The notes under the pieces were generated by a model. It made no database searches. It worked only from the letters and a program-made list of their open reading frames with translations, and was not told the DNA's origin. A stretch of 64,000 nt of DNA, from contig JAZBRS010000077.1 in NCBI GenBank assembly GCA_037176725.1, positions 7,192,001 to 7,256,000 on the forward strand, written 5' to 3'. This document shows positions 32,601-45,633 of the stretch, piece by piece (the first letter of the stretch is position 1; each line of letters opens with the position of its first letter). This DNA comes from Posidonia oceanica (lineage: Eukaryota; Streptophyta; Magnoliopsida; Alismatales; Posidoniaceae). The position numbers and the translations under genes are program-made.

Positions 32601-35482
32601 CCGCCGGTCAGAAGCCGGTTCCAAGCATTCCAGATGCTCCTGCGGCTCGCCGGTCTTCCCGTCTTCTCCGGCGCCGGTCCCCTGATCTCCGGATGCTCCG
32701 GCCAGCAGGAAGGTCCCCGGTTGGTTCCCTGAGCTCCGCACGGTCGCCGGCCACGCCCTCCGCCAGTCTGCGCTTCCTCAGCCTCCCCCGTCGGCGGCCA
32801 CGAGCTCTGGAAGCTTTTTGCTACAGTGCTCGTCGCCGTCGACGAACTACTGTTCATTTATTTCTTTTGTTATATAGTTTTAGGTGTAAATATTGCATAT
32901 CTGCCTTAAGTTTTTCAATTTTTGCACTTCAGTCCTCTGTTCATTTAATATACTTAGTTTTAATTAAATACCATGCTAAATTGCAACTTTTATTCTTGCT
33001 TTTCTATATTTGCCTTTTAGTCCTGTTACTGTGCTGTACTGTTATATTATTTTGCATTTTAGTCCCTCTGTTTTCGATTTTTGCATGTAAGTCCTGTCTT
33101 AAATCAGTTCATTTATTTGCATGTACTTTGCCTTATTGCATTGCATTCTGAGCCCCTGTTGTTTTCTGTTTTTGCATTTTTAATCCACTGCACTGTAGAA
33201 CTTAGGATTTATTTTTTATTTTTGCTTGTTGCATTGCATATTCTATCCTCTGTTTTCCGATTTTTGCATGTAGGTCCATTTTAAATGGACAGTAGCTGTT
33301 ATGCATGTATTTTGGCTTATTATATTGCATTTTCAACCCTGTTTTTTCCAAAAATTGCACTGCAGTCCTGTTATCTGATTTTCAGAGCATTTTTCCATAT
33401 AAAATTGCATATTTGACCCCTGCATGATTTAAAAATTACACATAGGTCCTTGCATCTTTTAAAAAAATCATGTGAAAAGACCATTTTGCCCCTAGGTTGC
33501 ATCCTAGCTCCTATGCTTACCAAATTGCATATAGACCCTCCACTAGCATTCTCAGACTCCCCAGAACCTTGTTTTCTAGAAAATTTGCATTTTAGACCCC
33601 AGTTTTTTTAAAATTGCTTTCTGATCCCTTTTTGCTTTCAAAACCTCTTTTAAGGCATACCCTCTTTTCAAAACAGTTTTTTGAGCCTAGTTTTTTGCAA
33701 AATGGACCCCTGTCCTCCCCTGTTTTCGAAATCCTTTCTTGCGGACCCCTGTTTTCTGGAAAATTTGCTTTTTTAGCCCTTTTTCTTTTTCAAAATGCTT
33801 TCTGAAATCCTGGCTTTTCCCAGTGTCTTCTCTTTGCTTTTTCTTGCTTTTGCATGCATTCTGCATCCATCTAGTCTTGTATTTCAGCATCTTCTTGCAC
33901 ACACTAAGCACTTTTAGCTCCCTTTCACTTGGGAGGACCTTTTGCACATCCCTAGTGCCTCCTGAACACCTAGATCTGTTCTTCTCCCCTGTTCTGACCC
34001 TTCTGCCTTGAAGCTGCGTTATCTTCCAATCCGGCCGTTGGATCTTCTCAAGTAAGCTGCCCAAGCGACCGCAGCGAAACGCTCTTCAGCATGGACCAGA
34101 CAGATTTCAGATCAGGCTCCCGGATTTCTAGGTATGTCCTCCTGAACCTCTGCATTGCATTCATTTGCATGCCATTTGCACAGTTTTCCGTGTTTTCGCT
34201 TTCTATCTCTTTGAGCATGTAGAATAAGGCTTCCCCTTTCTGCTTGTATCTTCCAATCCCCGCTTCGCGTATTCCTGAATGTTTTGTGTTGTGTTTTCCC
34301 CAGATTTACCACTTAGTGTGACTTTCTTCCCCCTTTTCCACGATCCGATCGCATCGCGAGACACACCGTGGAACGGTTTAGCGGGAAACAGTCGCAAAGA
34401 GGTGGTAATCCCTCCGTTTGCCCCCTTTCCCCTCTGTAGGTCTTCACACTTACCCTGAGTGGTCCTAAACGACGTCTGTTCTTACACACACGTTGTTTCG
34501 CCTCCCCTTTGGCCTCTTCTAATCTTTTCCTGCATTCTTGCATTCGCATGGCTTTTTCCGAGGTTTTTGCTTCGCTGTTTTGGCACCGTTTCGCGTGCCT
34601 ATTCTCGTTTTGGCACCATTTTGCATGCCCCTCTGTTTTCTTGCCTTGTTTTGCGTGCTGCCTTGCTTTCTCGCTTGTTTTGCGTGCCGCTCTCGTTTTT
34701 GCCCCATTTTGCGTGCTTCTTTGCTCCCTTGTCTCGTTTTGCGTGCTGTCTTGCTTTCTCGCTTGTTTTGCGTGCCGGTTTTATTCTTTTGCTCTGTTCT
34801 ACGTGCCTTGCTCTTTTCTCGTCTAGTTTTGTGTGTTTTACGCCGTTTTCCCTTGCATGCCGACTACATTGCATGGTTTCCTCGTCGTTTTGCTTTCTCG
34901 CCTGCATTTTCATATAGGGCTGTGATGCTTACTGTCTGGAGTTCTCACGAGCTAGGTTTCGCCTGGTTCGGAACACAGACAGCGCAGCTGAGCACTTAGA
35001 GAGCACGTTTACTTCCTTGCTTTGTTTCTTCCCACTTAGAGCACACCTTGGGCATTCATTTAGGCATTTATAGGCACATAGGCATTCAATCCTGCATTTC
35101 CCTGCGTATGCGAGCGTAAGCCTAGAAAGACCGATTCTCGGGCATGTCGGGGGTGCCTAACACCTTCCCCGCGCGTAACAGGAGTCCTTACCCTGTCTTC
35201 TGGCCCGCAATGACTGTACTGCCCTTATCCTAGGCTAGAGTCATCTCATTTGCATTTGTTTTCCCTTGCATTGCTTTGCATTGCATCTCTTGCTCGGTTT
35301 TGCGCGTTAATTCACGCATTTCCCCGGTTTTCCTTGTCTCCCGTTAATAGACATGGTGGCGACTCTGATTTGTCTTATCTTTCTTTTTTCTCCTCGATTT
35401 CAAGCGTTTTCGAGTTGAGCCTCTTCCTCGGATCCAATCGCCGCTAAATCTAGCGAGCCTGATTCCGATCGGGATCGCTACA
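29689..35482 (+). mobile_element. 3' LTR of element B (5794 bp)
   Basis: Collinear with the 5' LTR. The only net length difference is an 18-bp deletion between two GCGAG direct repeats (5' LTR 11969-11991, 3' LTR near 34356-34360). About 67 substitutions were counted by eye, mostly transitions; the first 700 bp appear identical. It carries the same TATA box (31566-31571), candidate introns (32555-33955 and 34132-34439), short repeats and island. It ends GATCGCTACA and is followed by the CAAGC duplication. Confidence 0.95.
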
Positions 35483-35487
35483 CAAGC
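35483..35487 (+). repeat. Target site duplication of element B, right copy
   Basis: CAAGC, identical to 7297-7301, and part of the TGCAAGC loop of an array hairpin. Confidence 0.95.
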
Positions 35488-38400
35488 CCTATCAAGACCA
35501 AGAAGAGGGCAGGAATGATAAGTGCAAGCCATATCAACACCAGACAGCCACGAATGATAGGTGCAAGCCCTATCAAGACCAGGAAGAGGTCAGGAATTGT
35601 AAGTGCAAGCCTTACCAAGACCGGACCGCCAGGAATGATAGGTGCAAGCCCTATCAAGACCAGGAAGAGGACAGGAATGATAAGTGCTAGTCTTATCAAG
35701 ACCGGACTGCCAGGAATGATAGGTGCAAGCCTATCAAGACCAGGAAGAGGTCAGGAATGATAAGTGCATGTCTTATCCAGACCGGACCGCCAGGAATGAT
35801 AGGTGCACGCCCTATCAAGACCAGGAAGAGCTCAGGAATGATAAGTGCAAGCCTTATCAAGACCGGACTGCCAGGAATGATAGGTGCAAGTCCTATCAAG
35901 ATCAGGAAGAGGTCAGGAATGATAAGTGCTAGCCTTATCAAGACCGGACCTCCGGGAATGATAGGTGCAAGCCCTATCAAGACCCGGAAGAGGTCAGGAA
36001 TGTTAAGTGCAAGCCATATCAACACCGGACTGCTAGGAATGATTAGTGCAAGCCCTATCAAGACCTGGAAGAGGTCAGGAATGATAAGTGCAAGCCATAT
36101 CAAGACCGGACCGCCAGGAATGATAGGTGTAAGCCCTATCATGACCAGGAAGAGGTCAGGAATGATAAGTGCAAGCCTTATAAAGACCGGACCACTGGGA
36201 ATGACAGGTGGAAGACCTATCAGGACCAGGAAGAGGATAGGAATGATAAGTGCAAGCCTTATCAAGACCGGACCGCCAGGAATGATAGTTGCAAGCCTTA
36301 TCAAGACCAGGAAGAGATCCGGAATGATAAGTGCAAGCCAATTAAAGACCAGACCACTAGGAATGATAGGTGCAAGCCCTATCAAGACCAAGAAGAGGTC
36401 AGGAATGATAAGGGCAAGCCTTAAAATGACCGGACCGCCAGGAATGATAGGTGCAAGCCCTATCAAGACCTGGAAGAGGACAGGAATGATTAGTGCAAGT
36501 CTTATCACGACCGGACCGCAAGGAATGATAGGTGCAAGCCTTATCAAGACCAGGAAGAGGTCAGGAATGATCAGTGCAAGCCAAATCAAGACCGGACCGC
36601 CAGGAGTGATAGGAGCAAGGCCAATCAAGACAAGGAAGAGGTCAGGAATGATAAGTGCAAGCCTTATCAAGATCGGACCGCCAGGAAGGATAGGTGCAAG
36701 CCCTAACAAGACCTGGAAGAGGACAGGAATGATATGTGCAAGTCATATCAAGACCGGACCGCCAGGAATGATAGGTGCTAGCCTTATCAAGACCAGGAAG
36801 AGGTCAGGAATTGTAAGAGCAAGCCTTACCAAGACCGGACCGCCAGGAATGATAGGTGCAAGCCCTATCAAGACCTGGAAGTGGACAGGAATGATAAGTG
36901 CAAGACCTATCACAACCGAACTGCCAGGAATGATAGGTGCAAGCCCTATCAAGACCAGGAAGAGGTCAAGAATGATAAGTGCATGTCTTATCCAGACCGG
37001 ACCGCCAGGAATGATAGGTGCAAGCCCTATCACGACCTGGAAGAGGTCAGGAATGATAAGTGCAATCCTTATCATGATCGGACAGCTAGGAATGATAGAT
37101 GCAAGTCCTATCAAGATCAGGAAGAGGTCAGGAATGATAAGTGTTAGCCTAATCATGACCGGACTGCCGGGAATGATAGGTGCAAGCCCTATCAAGACCA
37201 GGAAGTTGTCAGGAATGATAAGTGCAAGCCTTCTCAATACCGGACCGCCAGGAATGATAGGTGCAAGCCCTATCAAGACCAGGAAGAGGTCAGGAATGAT
37301 AAGTGCAAGCCTTATCAACACTAGACCGCCAGGAATGACAGGTGCAAGCCCTATCAAGACCAGGAAGTGGTCAGGATTGATTAGTGCAAGCCTTATCAAG
37401 ATCGGACCGCCAGGAATGATAGGTGCAAGCCCTACCAAGACATGGAAGAGGCCAGGGATGATAAGTTCAAGCCTTATCATGACCGGACGGCCAGGAATGA
37501 TAGGTTCAAGCCTATCATGACCAGGAAGAGTTCAGAAATGATAAGAGCAAGCCTTATCAACACCGGACCACCAAGAATGATAGGTGCAAGCCCTATTAAG
37601 ACCCGGAAGAGGTTAGTTATGATAAGTGCAAGCCTTATCGAGACCGGACCGTTAGGAATGATAGGTGCCAGACCTATAAAGACCAGGAAGAGGTCAGGAA
37701 TGATAAGTGCAAGCCTTATCAAGATTGGACCACCAAGAATGATAGGTGCAAGCCCAATCAAGACCTGGAAGAGGTTAGGAATGATAAGTGCAAGCCATAT
37801 CAAGACCGGACAGCCTGGAGTGATAGGAGCAAGGCCAATCATGACCAGGAAGAGGTCAGGAATGATAAGTGCAAGCCTTATCACTACCGGAACGCCAGGA
37901 AGGATAGGTGCAAGCCCTAACAAGACCAGGAAGAGGACGGGAATGATAAGTGCAAGTCTTATCAAGACCGGACCGCCAGGAATGATAGGTGCAAGCCCTA
38001 TCAAGACCAGGAAGAGGTCAGGAATTATAAGTGCAAACCTTACCAAGACTGGAACGCCAGGAATGATTGGGGCAAGCCCTATGAAGACCAGGAGGAGGAC
38101 AGGAATGATAAGTGCAAGTCTTATCAAGACCGGACTGCCAGGAATGATAGGTGCAAGCCCTATCAAGACCAGGAAGTGGTCAAGAATGATAAGTGCATGT
38201 CTTATCCATACCAGACCGCCAGGAATGATCGGTGCAAGCCCTATCAAGACCAGGAAGAGGTCAGGAACGAAAAGTGCAAGCCTTATTAAGACCGGACTAC
38301 CTGGAATGATAGGTGCAAGTCCTATCAAGATCAGGAAGAGGTCAGGAATGATAAGTGCCAGCCTTATCAAGATCGGACTGCCAGGAATGATTTGTGCAAG

Positions 38401-39889
38401 CCCTATCAAGACCAGGAAGAGGTCAGGAATGTTAAGTGCAAGCCATATCAAGACCGGACCGCCAGGACTGATAGGTGCAAGCCCTATCAAGATTAGGAAG
38501 AGGTCAGGAATGATAAGTGCCAGCCATATCAAGACCGGACCACCAGGAATGATAGGTGTAAGCCCTATCATGACCAGGAAGAGGTCAGGAATGATTAGTG
38601 CTAGCCTTATATAGATCGGACCGCCAGGAATGATAGGTGGAAGCCCTATCTAGACCAGGAAGAGGACTGGATTGACAAGTGCAAGTCTAATCAAGACCGG
38701 ACCGCCAGGAATGATCGGTGAATGCCCTATCAAGACCAGGAAGAGGTTAGGAATGATAAGTGCAAGCCTTATCAAGACCGGACTGCCAGGAATGATAGGT
38801 GCAAGCCCTATCAAGACAAGGAAGAGGTCAGGAATGATAAGGGCAGGCCTTAAAAAGACCGGACCATCAGGAAAGATAGGTGCAAGCCCTATCAAGACCA
38901 GGAAGAGGACAGGAATGATTAGTGCAAGTCATATCAAGACCGGACCGCCAGGAATGATAGGTGCACGCCCTATTAAGACCAGGAAGAGGTCAAAATGATA
39001 AGCACAAGTCTTATCAATACCGAACTGCCAGGAATGATAGATGCAAGCCCTATCAAGACCAGGAAGTGGTCAGGAATGATAAGCGCAAGTCATATCAAGA
39101 CCGGACTGCCAGGAATGATTGGTGCAAGCCCTATCAGGACCAGGAAGAGGTCAGGAATGATAAGTGCAAGCCTTATCAAGACCGGACCACTAGGAATGAC
39201 TGGTGCAAGTCCGATCAAGATCAGGAAGTGGTCTGGAATGATTAGTGCTAGCCTTATCATGTCCGGACCGCCGGGAATGATAGGTGCAAGGCCTATCAAG
39301 ACCAGGAAGTGGTCAGGAATGATAAGTATAAGCCTTATCAAGACCGGACTGCCAGGAATGATAGGTGCAAGCCCTATCGAGACAAGGAATAGGTTAGGAA
39401 TGATAAGTGCAAGCCTTATCAACACCAGACCGCCAGGAAAGATAAGCGCAAGCCCTATCAAGACCAGGAAGTGGTCAGGAATGATTAGTGCAAGCCTTAT
39501 CAAGACCGGACCGCCAGGACTGATAGGTGCGAGCCCTACCAAGACAAGGAAGAGGTCAGGAATGACAAGTGCAAGTCTTATCATGTCTGGAAGGCCAGGA
39601 ATGATAGGTGCAAGCCTTATCAAGGCCAGGAAGAGTTCAGAAATGATAAGAGCAAGCCTTATCAAGAGAGGACCGCCAGGAATGATAGGTGCAAGCGCTA
39701 TCAAGACCAGGGAGAGGCCAGGAATGATAATTGTAATCCTTATCGAGACCGGACTGCTAGGAATGATAGGTGCAAGCCTTATCAAAGCCAGGAAGAGGTC
39801 ATCAATGATAAGTGCAAGCCTTATCAAATTCGGACCGCAAGGAATGATAGGTGCAAGCCCTATCAAGACCAGGAAGAGGTCAGGAATGA

Positions 39890-40385
39890 TAAGTGCAAGC
39901 CTTATCAAGACCGGACTGCCAGGAATGATTGGTGCAAGCCCTATCAGGACCAGGAAGAGGTCAGGAATGATGAGTGCAATCCTTATCACGACTGGACTGC
40001 CAGGAATGATAGGTGCAAGCCCTACCAAGACCATGAAGTGGACAAGAATGATAAGTGCAAGTCTTATTATGACCGGACCGCCAGGAATGATAGGTGCAAG
40101 CCCTATCAAGACCAGGAAGAGGTCAGGAATTGAAAGTGCAAGCCTTATCAAGACCGGACTGCCAGGAATGATTGGTGCAAGCCCTATCAGGACCAGGAAG
40201 AGGTCAGGAATGATGAGTGCAATCATTATCACGACTGGACCGCCAGGAATGATAGGTGCAAGCCCTACCAAGACCATGAAGTGGACAAGAATGATAAGTG
40301 CAAGTCTTATTATGATCGGACCGCCAGGAATGATAGGTGCAAGCCCTATCAAGACCAGGAAGAGGTCAGGAATTGAAAGTGCAAG
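39890..40385. repeat. 243-bp (three-unit) duplication inside the array
   Basis: A block with the rare variants GATGAGTGCAATC, TTATCACGACTGGAC and CATGAAGTGGACAAGAATGA is present twice, 243 bp apart (landmarks at 39931 and 40174), exactly three 81-bp units. Confidence 0.8.
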
Positions 40386-40519
40386 CCTTATCAAGACCGG
40401 ACTGCTAGGAATGATTGGTGCAAGCCCTATCAAGACCCGGAAGTGGTCAGGAATGATAAGTGCAAGCCTTATCAAGACTGGACCGCAAGAAATGATAGGT
40501 GCAAGCCCTATCAAGACTA

Positions 40520-43500
40520 GGAAGAGGTCAGGAATGATAAGTGCAAGACTTATCAAGACCTGACCCCCAGGAATGATAGGTGCAAGCCCTATCAAGACCA
40601 GGAAGAGGTCTGGAATGATAAGTGCAAGCCTTATCAAGACTTGACCACCAGGAATGATAGGTGCAAGTCCTATCACGATCTGGAAGAGGTCAGGAATGAT
40701 AATTGCAAGCCTTATCTAGATCGGACCGCCGGGAATGATTGGTGCAAGCCCTATCAAGACCCAGAAGAGGTCAGGAATGATAAGTGCAAGCCTTATCAAG
40801 ACAGGACCGCAAGAAATGATAGGTGCAAGCCTTATCAAGACTGGAATGATAGGCGCATGCCCTATCAAGACGAGGAAGTGGTCAAGAATGATTAGTGCAA
40901 GCCTTATCAAGACCGGACCGCCAGGAATGATAGGTGCAAGCCCTACCAAGACCTGGAAGAGGTCAGGAAAGATAAGTGAAAGCCTTATCATGACCGGACG
41001 GCCAGGTAGAGGTTAGAACTGATAAGTGCAAGCCTTATCAAGACCTGACCGCTAGGAATGATAGGTGCAAGCCCTATCAAGACCAGGAAGAGGTCAGGAA
41101 TGATAAGTGCTATCCTTATCGAGACCAGACTTCCAGGAATGATTGGTGCAAGCCCTATCAAGACTAGGAAGAGGTCAGGAATGATAAGTGCAAGCCTTAT
41201 CAAGATCAGACCGCCAGGATTGATAGGTGCAAGACCTATCATGACCAGGAGGAGGTCAGGAATGATTAGTGCAAGCCTTAACAAGATCAAACTGCCAGGA
41301 ACGATAGGTGTAAGCCCTATCAAGACCAAGAAGAGGTCAGGAATAGTAAGTGCAAGTCTTATCAAGACCAGACCTCCAGGAATGATAGGTGCAAGCCCTA
41401 TCATGACCAGGAAGAGGACAGGAATGGTAAGTGCAAGTCTTATCAAGACCGGACCACCAGGAATGATAGGTGCAAGCCCTATCAATTCCAGGAAGAGGTC
41501 AGGAATGATAATTGCAAGCCTTACAAGATTGGACCGCCAGGAATGATAGGTGCAAGGACTATCAAGACTAGGAAGAGGTCAGGAATGATAAGTGCATGCC
41601 TTATCAAGATCGGACCGCCAGGAATGATAGGTGCAAGCCCTATCAAGACCAGGAAGAGGTCAGGAATGATAAGTACAAGCCTTATCAAGACTAGACCGCC
41701 AGGAATGATAGTTGCAAGCCTTATCAAGACCAGGAAGAGGTCCGGAATGATAAGTGCAAGCCTATTAAAGACCGGACCGCCAGGATTGATAGGTGCAAGC
41801 CCTATCAAGACCTGGAAGAGGACAAGAATGATTAGTGCAAGTCTTATCAACATCGGACCTCCAGGAATGATAGGTGAAGGCCCTATCAAGACCAGGAAGT
41901 GGTCAAGAATGATGAATGCAAGCCTTATCAAGACCGGACCGCCAGGAATGATAGGTGCAAGTCCTATCAAGATTAGGAAGAGGTCAAGATTGATAAGTGC
42001 TAGCCTTATCAAGACCGGACCGCTGGGAATGATAGGTGCAAGCCCTATCAAGACCTGAAGGAGGTCAGCAATGATGAGTGCAAGCCTTATCAAGACCGGA
42101 CCGCTAGGAATGATAGGTGCAAGTCCTATCAAGATTAGGAAGAGGTCAAGATTGATAAGTGCTAGCCTTATCAAGACCGAACCGCTGGGAATGATAGGTG
42201 CAAGCCCTATCAAGACCAGGAGGAGGTCAGGAACGATTAGTGCAAGCCTTATCAAGACCGGACCGCTAGGAATGATAGGTGCAAGCCCTATCAAGACCAG
42301 GAAGAGGTCAGGAATGATAAGTGCAAGACTTATCAAGACCTGACCCCCAGGAATGATAGGTGCAAGCCCTATCAAGACCAGGAAGAGGTCTAGAATGATA
42401 TGTGCAAGCCTTATCAAGACTTGACCACCAGGAATGATAGGTGCAAGTCCTATCACGATCTGGAAGAGGTCAGGAATGATAATTGCAAGCCTTATCTAGA
42501 TCGGACCGCCGGGAATGATTGGTGCAAGCCCTATCAAGACCCGGAAGAGGTCAGGAATGATAAGTGCAAGCCTTATCAAGACTGGACCGCAAGAAATGAT
42601 AGGGGCAAGCCTTATCAAGACTGGAATGATAGGCGCATGCCCTATCAAGACGAGGAAGTTGTCAGGAATGATTAGTGCAAGCCTTATCAAGACCGGACCG
42701 CCAGGAATGATAGGTGCAAGCCCTACCAAGACCTGGAAGAGGTCAGGAAAGATAAGTGAAAGCCTTATCACGACCGGACGGCCAGGAATGATAGGTGCAA
42801 TCCCTATCATTACCAGGTAGAGGTCAGAACTGATAAGTGCAAGCCTTATCAAGTCCTGACCGCCAGGAATGATAGGTGCAAGCCCTATCAAGACCAGGAA
42901 GAGGACAGGAATGATAAGTGCTATCCTTATCGAGACCAGACTTCCAGGAATGATTGGTGCAAGCCCTATCAAGACTAGGAAGAGGTCAGGAATGATAAGT
43001 GCAAGCCTTATCAAGATCAGACCGCCAGGATTGATAGGTGCAAGACCTATCATGACCAGGAGGAGGTCAGGAATGATTAGTGCAAGCCTTAACAAGATCA
43101 AACCGCCAGGAATGATAGGTGCAAGCCCTATCAAGACCAAGAAGAGGTCAGGAATAGTAAGTGCAAGTCTTATCAAGACCAGACCTCCAGGAATGATAGG
43201 TGCAAGCCCTATCATGACCAGGAAGAGGACAGGAATGGTAAGTGCAAGTCTTATCAAGACCGGACCACTAGGAATGATAGGTGCAAGCCCTATCAATTCC
43301 AGGAAGAGGTCAGGAATGATAATTGCAAGCCTTATCAAGATTGGACCGCCAGGAATGATAGGTGCAAGCACTATCAAGACTAGGAAAAGGTCAGGAATGA
43401 TAAGTGTATGCCTTATCAAGATCGGACCGCCAGGAATGATAGGTGCAAGCCCTATCAAGACCAGGAAGAGGTCAGGAATGATTAGTACAAGCCTTATCAA

Positions 43501-44150
43501 GACCGGACCGCCAGGAATGATAGTTGCAAGCCTTATCAAGACCAGGAAGAGGTCCGGAATGATAAGTGCAAGCCTATTAAAGACCGGACCGCCAGGAATG
43601 ATAGGTGCAAGCCCAATCAAGACCTGGAAGAGGACAGGAATGATAAGTGCAAGTCTTATCAAGATCGGACCTCCAGGATTGATAGGTGCAGGCCCTATCA
43701 AGACCAGGAAGTGGTCAGGAATGATGAGTGCAAGCCTTATCAAGACCGGACCGCCAGGAATGATAGGTGCAAGTCCTATCAAGATTAGGAAGAGGTCAAG
43801 ATTGATAAGTGCTAGCCTTATCAAGATCGGACCGCTGGGAATGATAGGTGCAAGCCCTATCAAGACCTGGAGGAGGTCGGGAATGATGAGTGCAAGCCTT
43901 ATCAAGACCGGACCGCTAGGAATGTTACGTGCAAGTCCTATCAAGATTAGGAAGAGGTCAAGATTGATAAGTGCTAGCCTTATCAAGACCGGACCGCTGG
44001 GATTGATAGGTGCAAGCCCTATCAAGACCAGGAGGAGGTCAGGAATGATTAGTGCAAGCCTTATCAAGACCGGACCGCTAGGAATGATAGGTGCAAGCCC
44101 TATCAAGACCAGGAAGAGGTCAGGAATGATATGTGCAAGCCTTATCAAGA
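40520..44150. repeat. 1.8-kb tandem duplication inside the array
   Basis: The segment starting with the rare variant GACCTGACCCCCAGGAATGA occurs at about 40558 and 42338 (offset 1780). Later rare variants, such as CAAGATCAGACCGCCAGGAT, occur at 41201 and 43012 (offset 1811). The 31-bp change in offset comes from a deletion in the first copy near 41006. Similarity ends near 42330 and 44140, so about 22 units were copied as a block. Confidence 0.8.
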
Positions 44151-44799
44151 CCAGACTGCCAGGATTGATAGGTGCAAGCCCTATCAAGACTAGGAAGAGG
44201 TCAGGAATGATAAGTGGAAGCCTTATCTTGATCGGACCGCTAGGAATGATTGGTGCAAGCCCTATCTAGACTAGGAAGTGGTCAAGAATGATAAGTGCAA
44301 GCCTTATCAGGACCGGACCGCCAGGAATGATAGGTGCAAGTCCTATCAAGATCTGGAAGAGGTCAGGAATGATAAGTGCAAGCCTTATCGAGACCGGACC
44401 GGCGGGAATGATAGGTGCAAGCCCTATCAAGATCTGGAAGAGGTCAGGAATGATAAGTGCTAGCCTTATCAAGACCAGACCGCTGGGAATGATAGGTGCA
44501 AGCCCTATCAAGACCAAGAAGAGGTCAGGATTGATAAGTGCAAGCCTTATCAAGACTGGACTGCCGGGAATGATAAGTGCATGCCCTATCAAGACCAGGA
44601 AGAGGTCAGGAATGTTAAGTGCAAGCCTTATCAAGACCGGACCATCGGGAATGATAGGTGCAAGCCCTATCAAGACCAGGAAGAGGTCAGGAATGATAAG
44701 TGAAGCCTTATCAAGATCGGACCGTCAGGAATGATAGGTGCAGGCCCTATCATGACCAGGAATGATAAGTGCGAGCCTTATCAAGACTGGGCCGAAATG

Positions 44800-45040
44800 C
44801 TGATAGATGATAGGTTTCGGACCCACCGACCGCGAAAGGGTAACTAATATGTTTCGGACTTATCGACCGCGAGGGAAAGGTGATAAGTTTCGGACTTATC
44901 AACCGCAAAAGAGGTTGGAAAGTGATAGGTTTCAGACCTATCGACCGCAATGGATCGGAATGTGATAAGTTTCGTACTTATCGGCCGCAAAGGGTTTGAA
45001 AAAATGATAAGTTTCGGACTTATCGACCGCAATGGGTATA
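44800..45040 (-). repeat. GATARG hairpin repeats at the C side of the array
   Basis: About six units of 35-50 bp containing GATAAGTTTCGGACTTATC or GATAGGTTTCAGACCTATC, followed by GACCGCAAAGGG-like linkers. The stems equal those of the 81-bp array (GATAAG/CTTATC, GATAGG/CCTATC), but the loop is TTTCGGA in place of TGCAAGC. They bridge the 81-bp array to the unique 3' UTR of C. Confidence 0.85.
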
Positions 45041-45120
45041 GGGGCCCCAAAATTCGAAGGCGGAGCAAAGAAATGGATGGGCCCGTGATAGTAAGGCATG
45101 CTAGCCTTGATGCAGCTGGA

Positions 45121-45215
45121 GATGTGATACCGTGGGACAACAAAAAAAGATGCCCCTGGTATCAAGGATGATACCAGGGGACAACCGAAGCACCCTTGGC
45201 ATCGAAAAGTGATAG
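45121..45215 (-). other. Conserved hairpin block in C 3' UTR
   Basis: A perfect 12-bp stem: CCCCTGGTATCA (45153-45164), loop AGGA, TGATACCAGGGG (45169-45180). Flanking bases match the block at 27200-27290 of B. The segments 45041-45120 and 45216-45633 hold no recognised feature. Confidence 0.7.
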
Positions 45216-45633
45216 ACTAAGCTGACGTGTTTGTCAAATGGGTAGTTAGGGCTACCAGCCCGGCAGTGATCTAGCCGGGGGCGCTTGGTGGCTTTGCCCG
45301 TGTTGACGATGCTGGTCTGTAGAGATTCTGGCACCCAAGTGGAACGCAGGGTCTTCTTGTAGCTTCCCTTGGTGCTGAGAGTGTTGGTAGTTGCTTCTGA
45401 GCTTGCAAGCTGTCAAGCTCTGATAATGCCCTCCTCATGACTTCGAGGGGCTGAAGAAGTACACTGAAGATATGATTGTAAGATCATGCATGCATCATGT
45501 TACGGAAGCCAAGCCAAACACACAAGCACATGGTACAAAACATCCTTGCATTCACAAAGTCTTGATTACACGCCTATAATAGGTAGAACAGAGTACAACA
45601 AGACTCAAAAAGGGATATGCAGATGTAGATGCC

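Larger units (their letters stand above)
7302..35482 (+). mobile_element. Element B: complete Tat/Ogre-type Ty3/gypsy retrotransposon, 28.2 kb
   Basis: A full-length plus-strand element with LTRs at 7302-13113 and 29689-35482, PBS at 13115-13132, and a polypurine tract ending at 29688. The order inside is leader, gag-protease-reverse transcriptase-RNase H-second RNase H-integrase in a single frame, a purine-rich spacer, a plant-mobile-domain-like ORF, then repeat-rich 3' UTR. The second, archaeal-type RNase H and very large size are hallmarks of the Tat/Ogre lineage. A canonical Ogre ORF1 upstream of gag was not found. The coding frame carries three TAG codons and two active-site Asp-to-Asn changes, so it is unlikely to be autonomous. 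The LTRs differ by about 67 substitutions (hand count, about 1.2%) plus one 18-bp deletion, which indicates a recent insertion. It is nested in the satellite array. Confidence 0.95.
35483..44791. repeat. 81-bp satellite array, right part (about 114 units)
   Basis: Continuation of the array at 5481-7301. Units alternate GATAGGTGCAAGCCCTATC and GATAAGTGCAAGCCTTATC hairpins joined by AAGACCAGGAAGAGGTCAGG and AAGACCGGACCGCCAGGAAT. Units are diverged by scattered substitutions; arms often change together (for example GTAAG with CTTAC near 35595 and 36806). Larger blocks are duplicated: a 1.8-kb block and a 243-bp block. The array fades at 44791 into related hairpins belonging to element C. Long frames on both strands follow from the 27-codon period and are not genes. 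Read from the minus strand it lies where C's 3' UTR repeats are expected. Confidence 0.95.
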
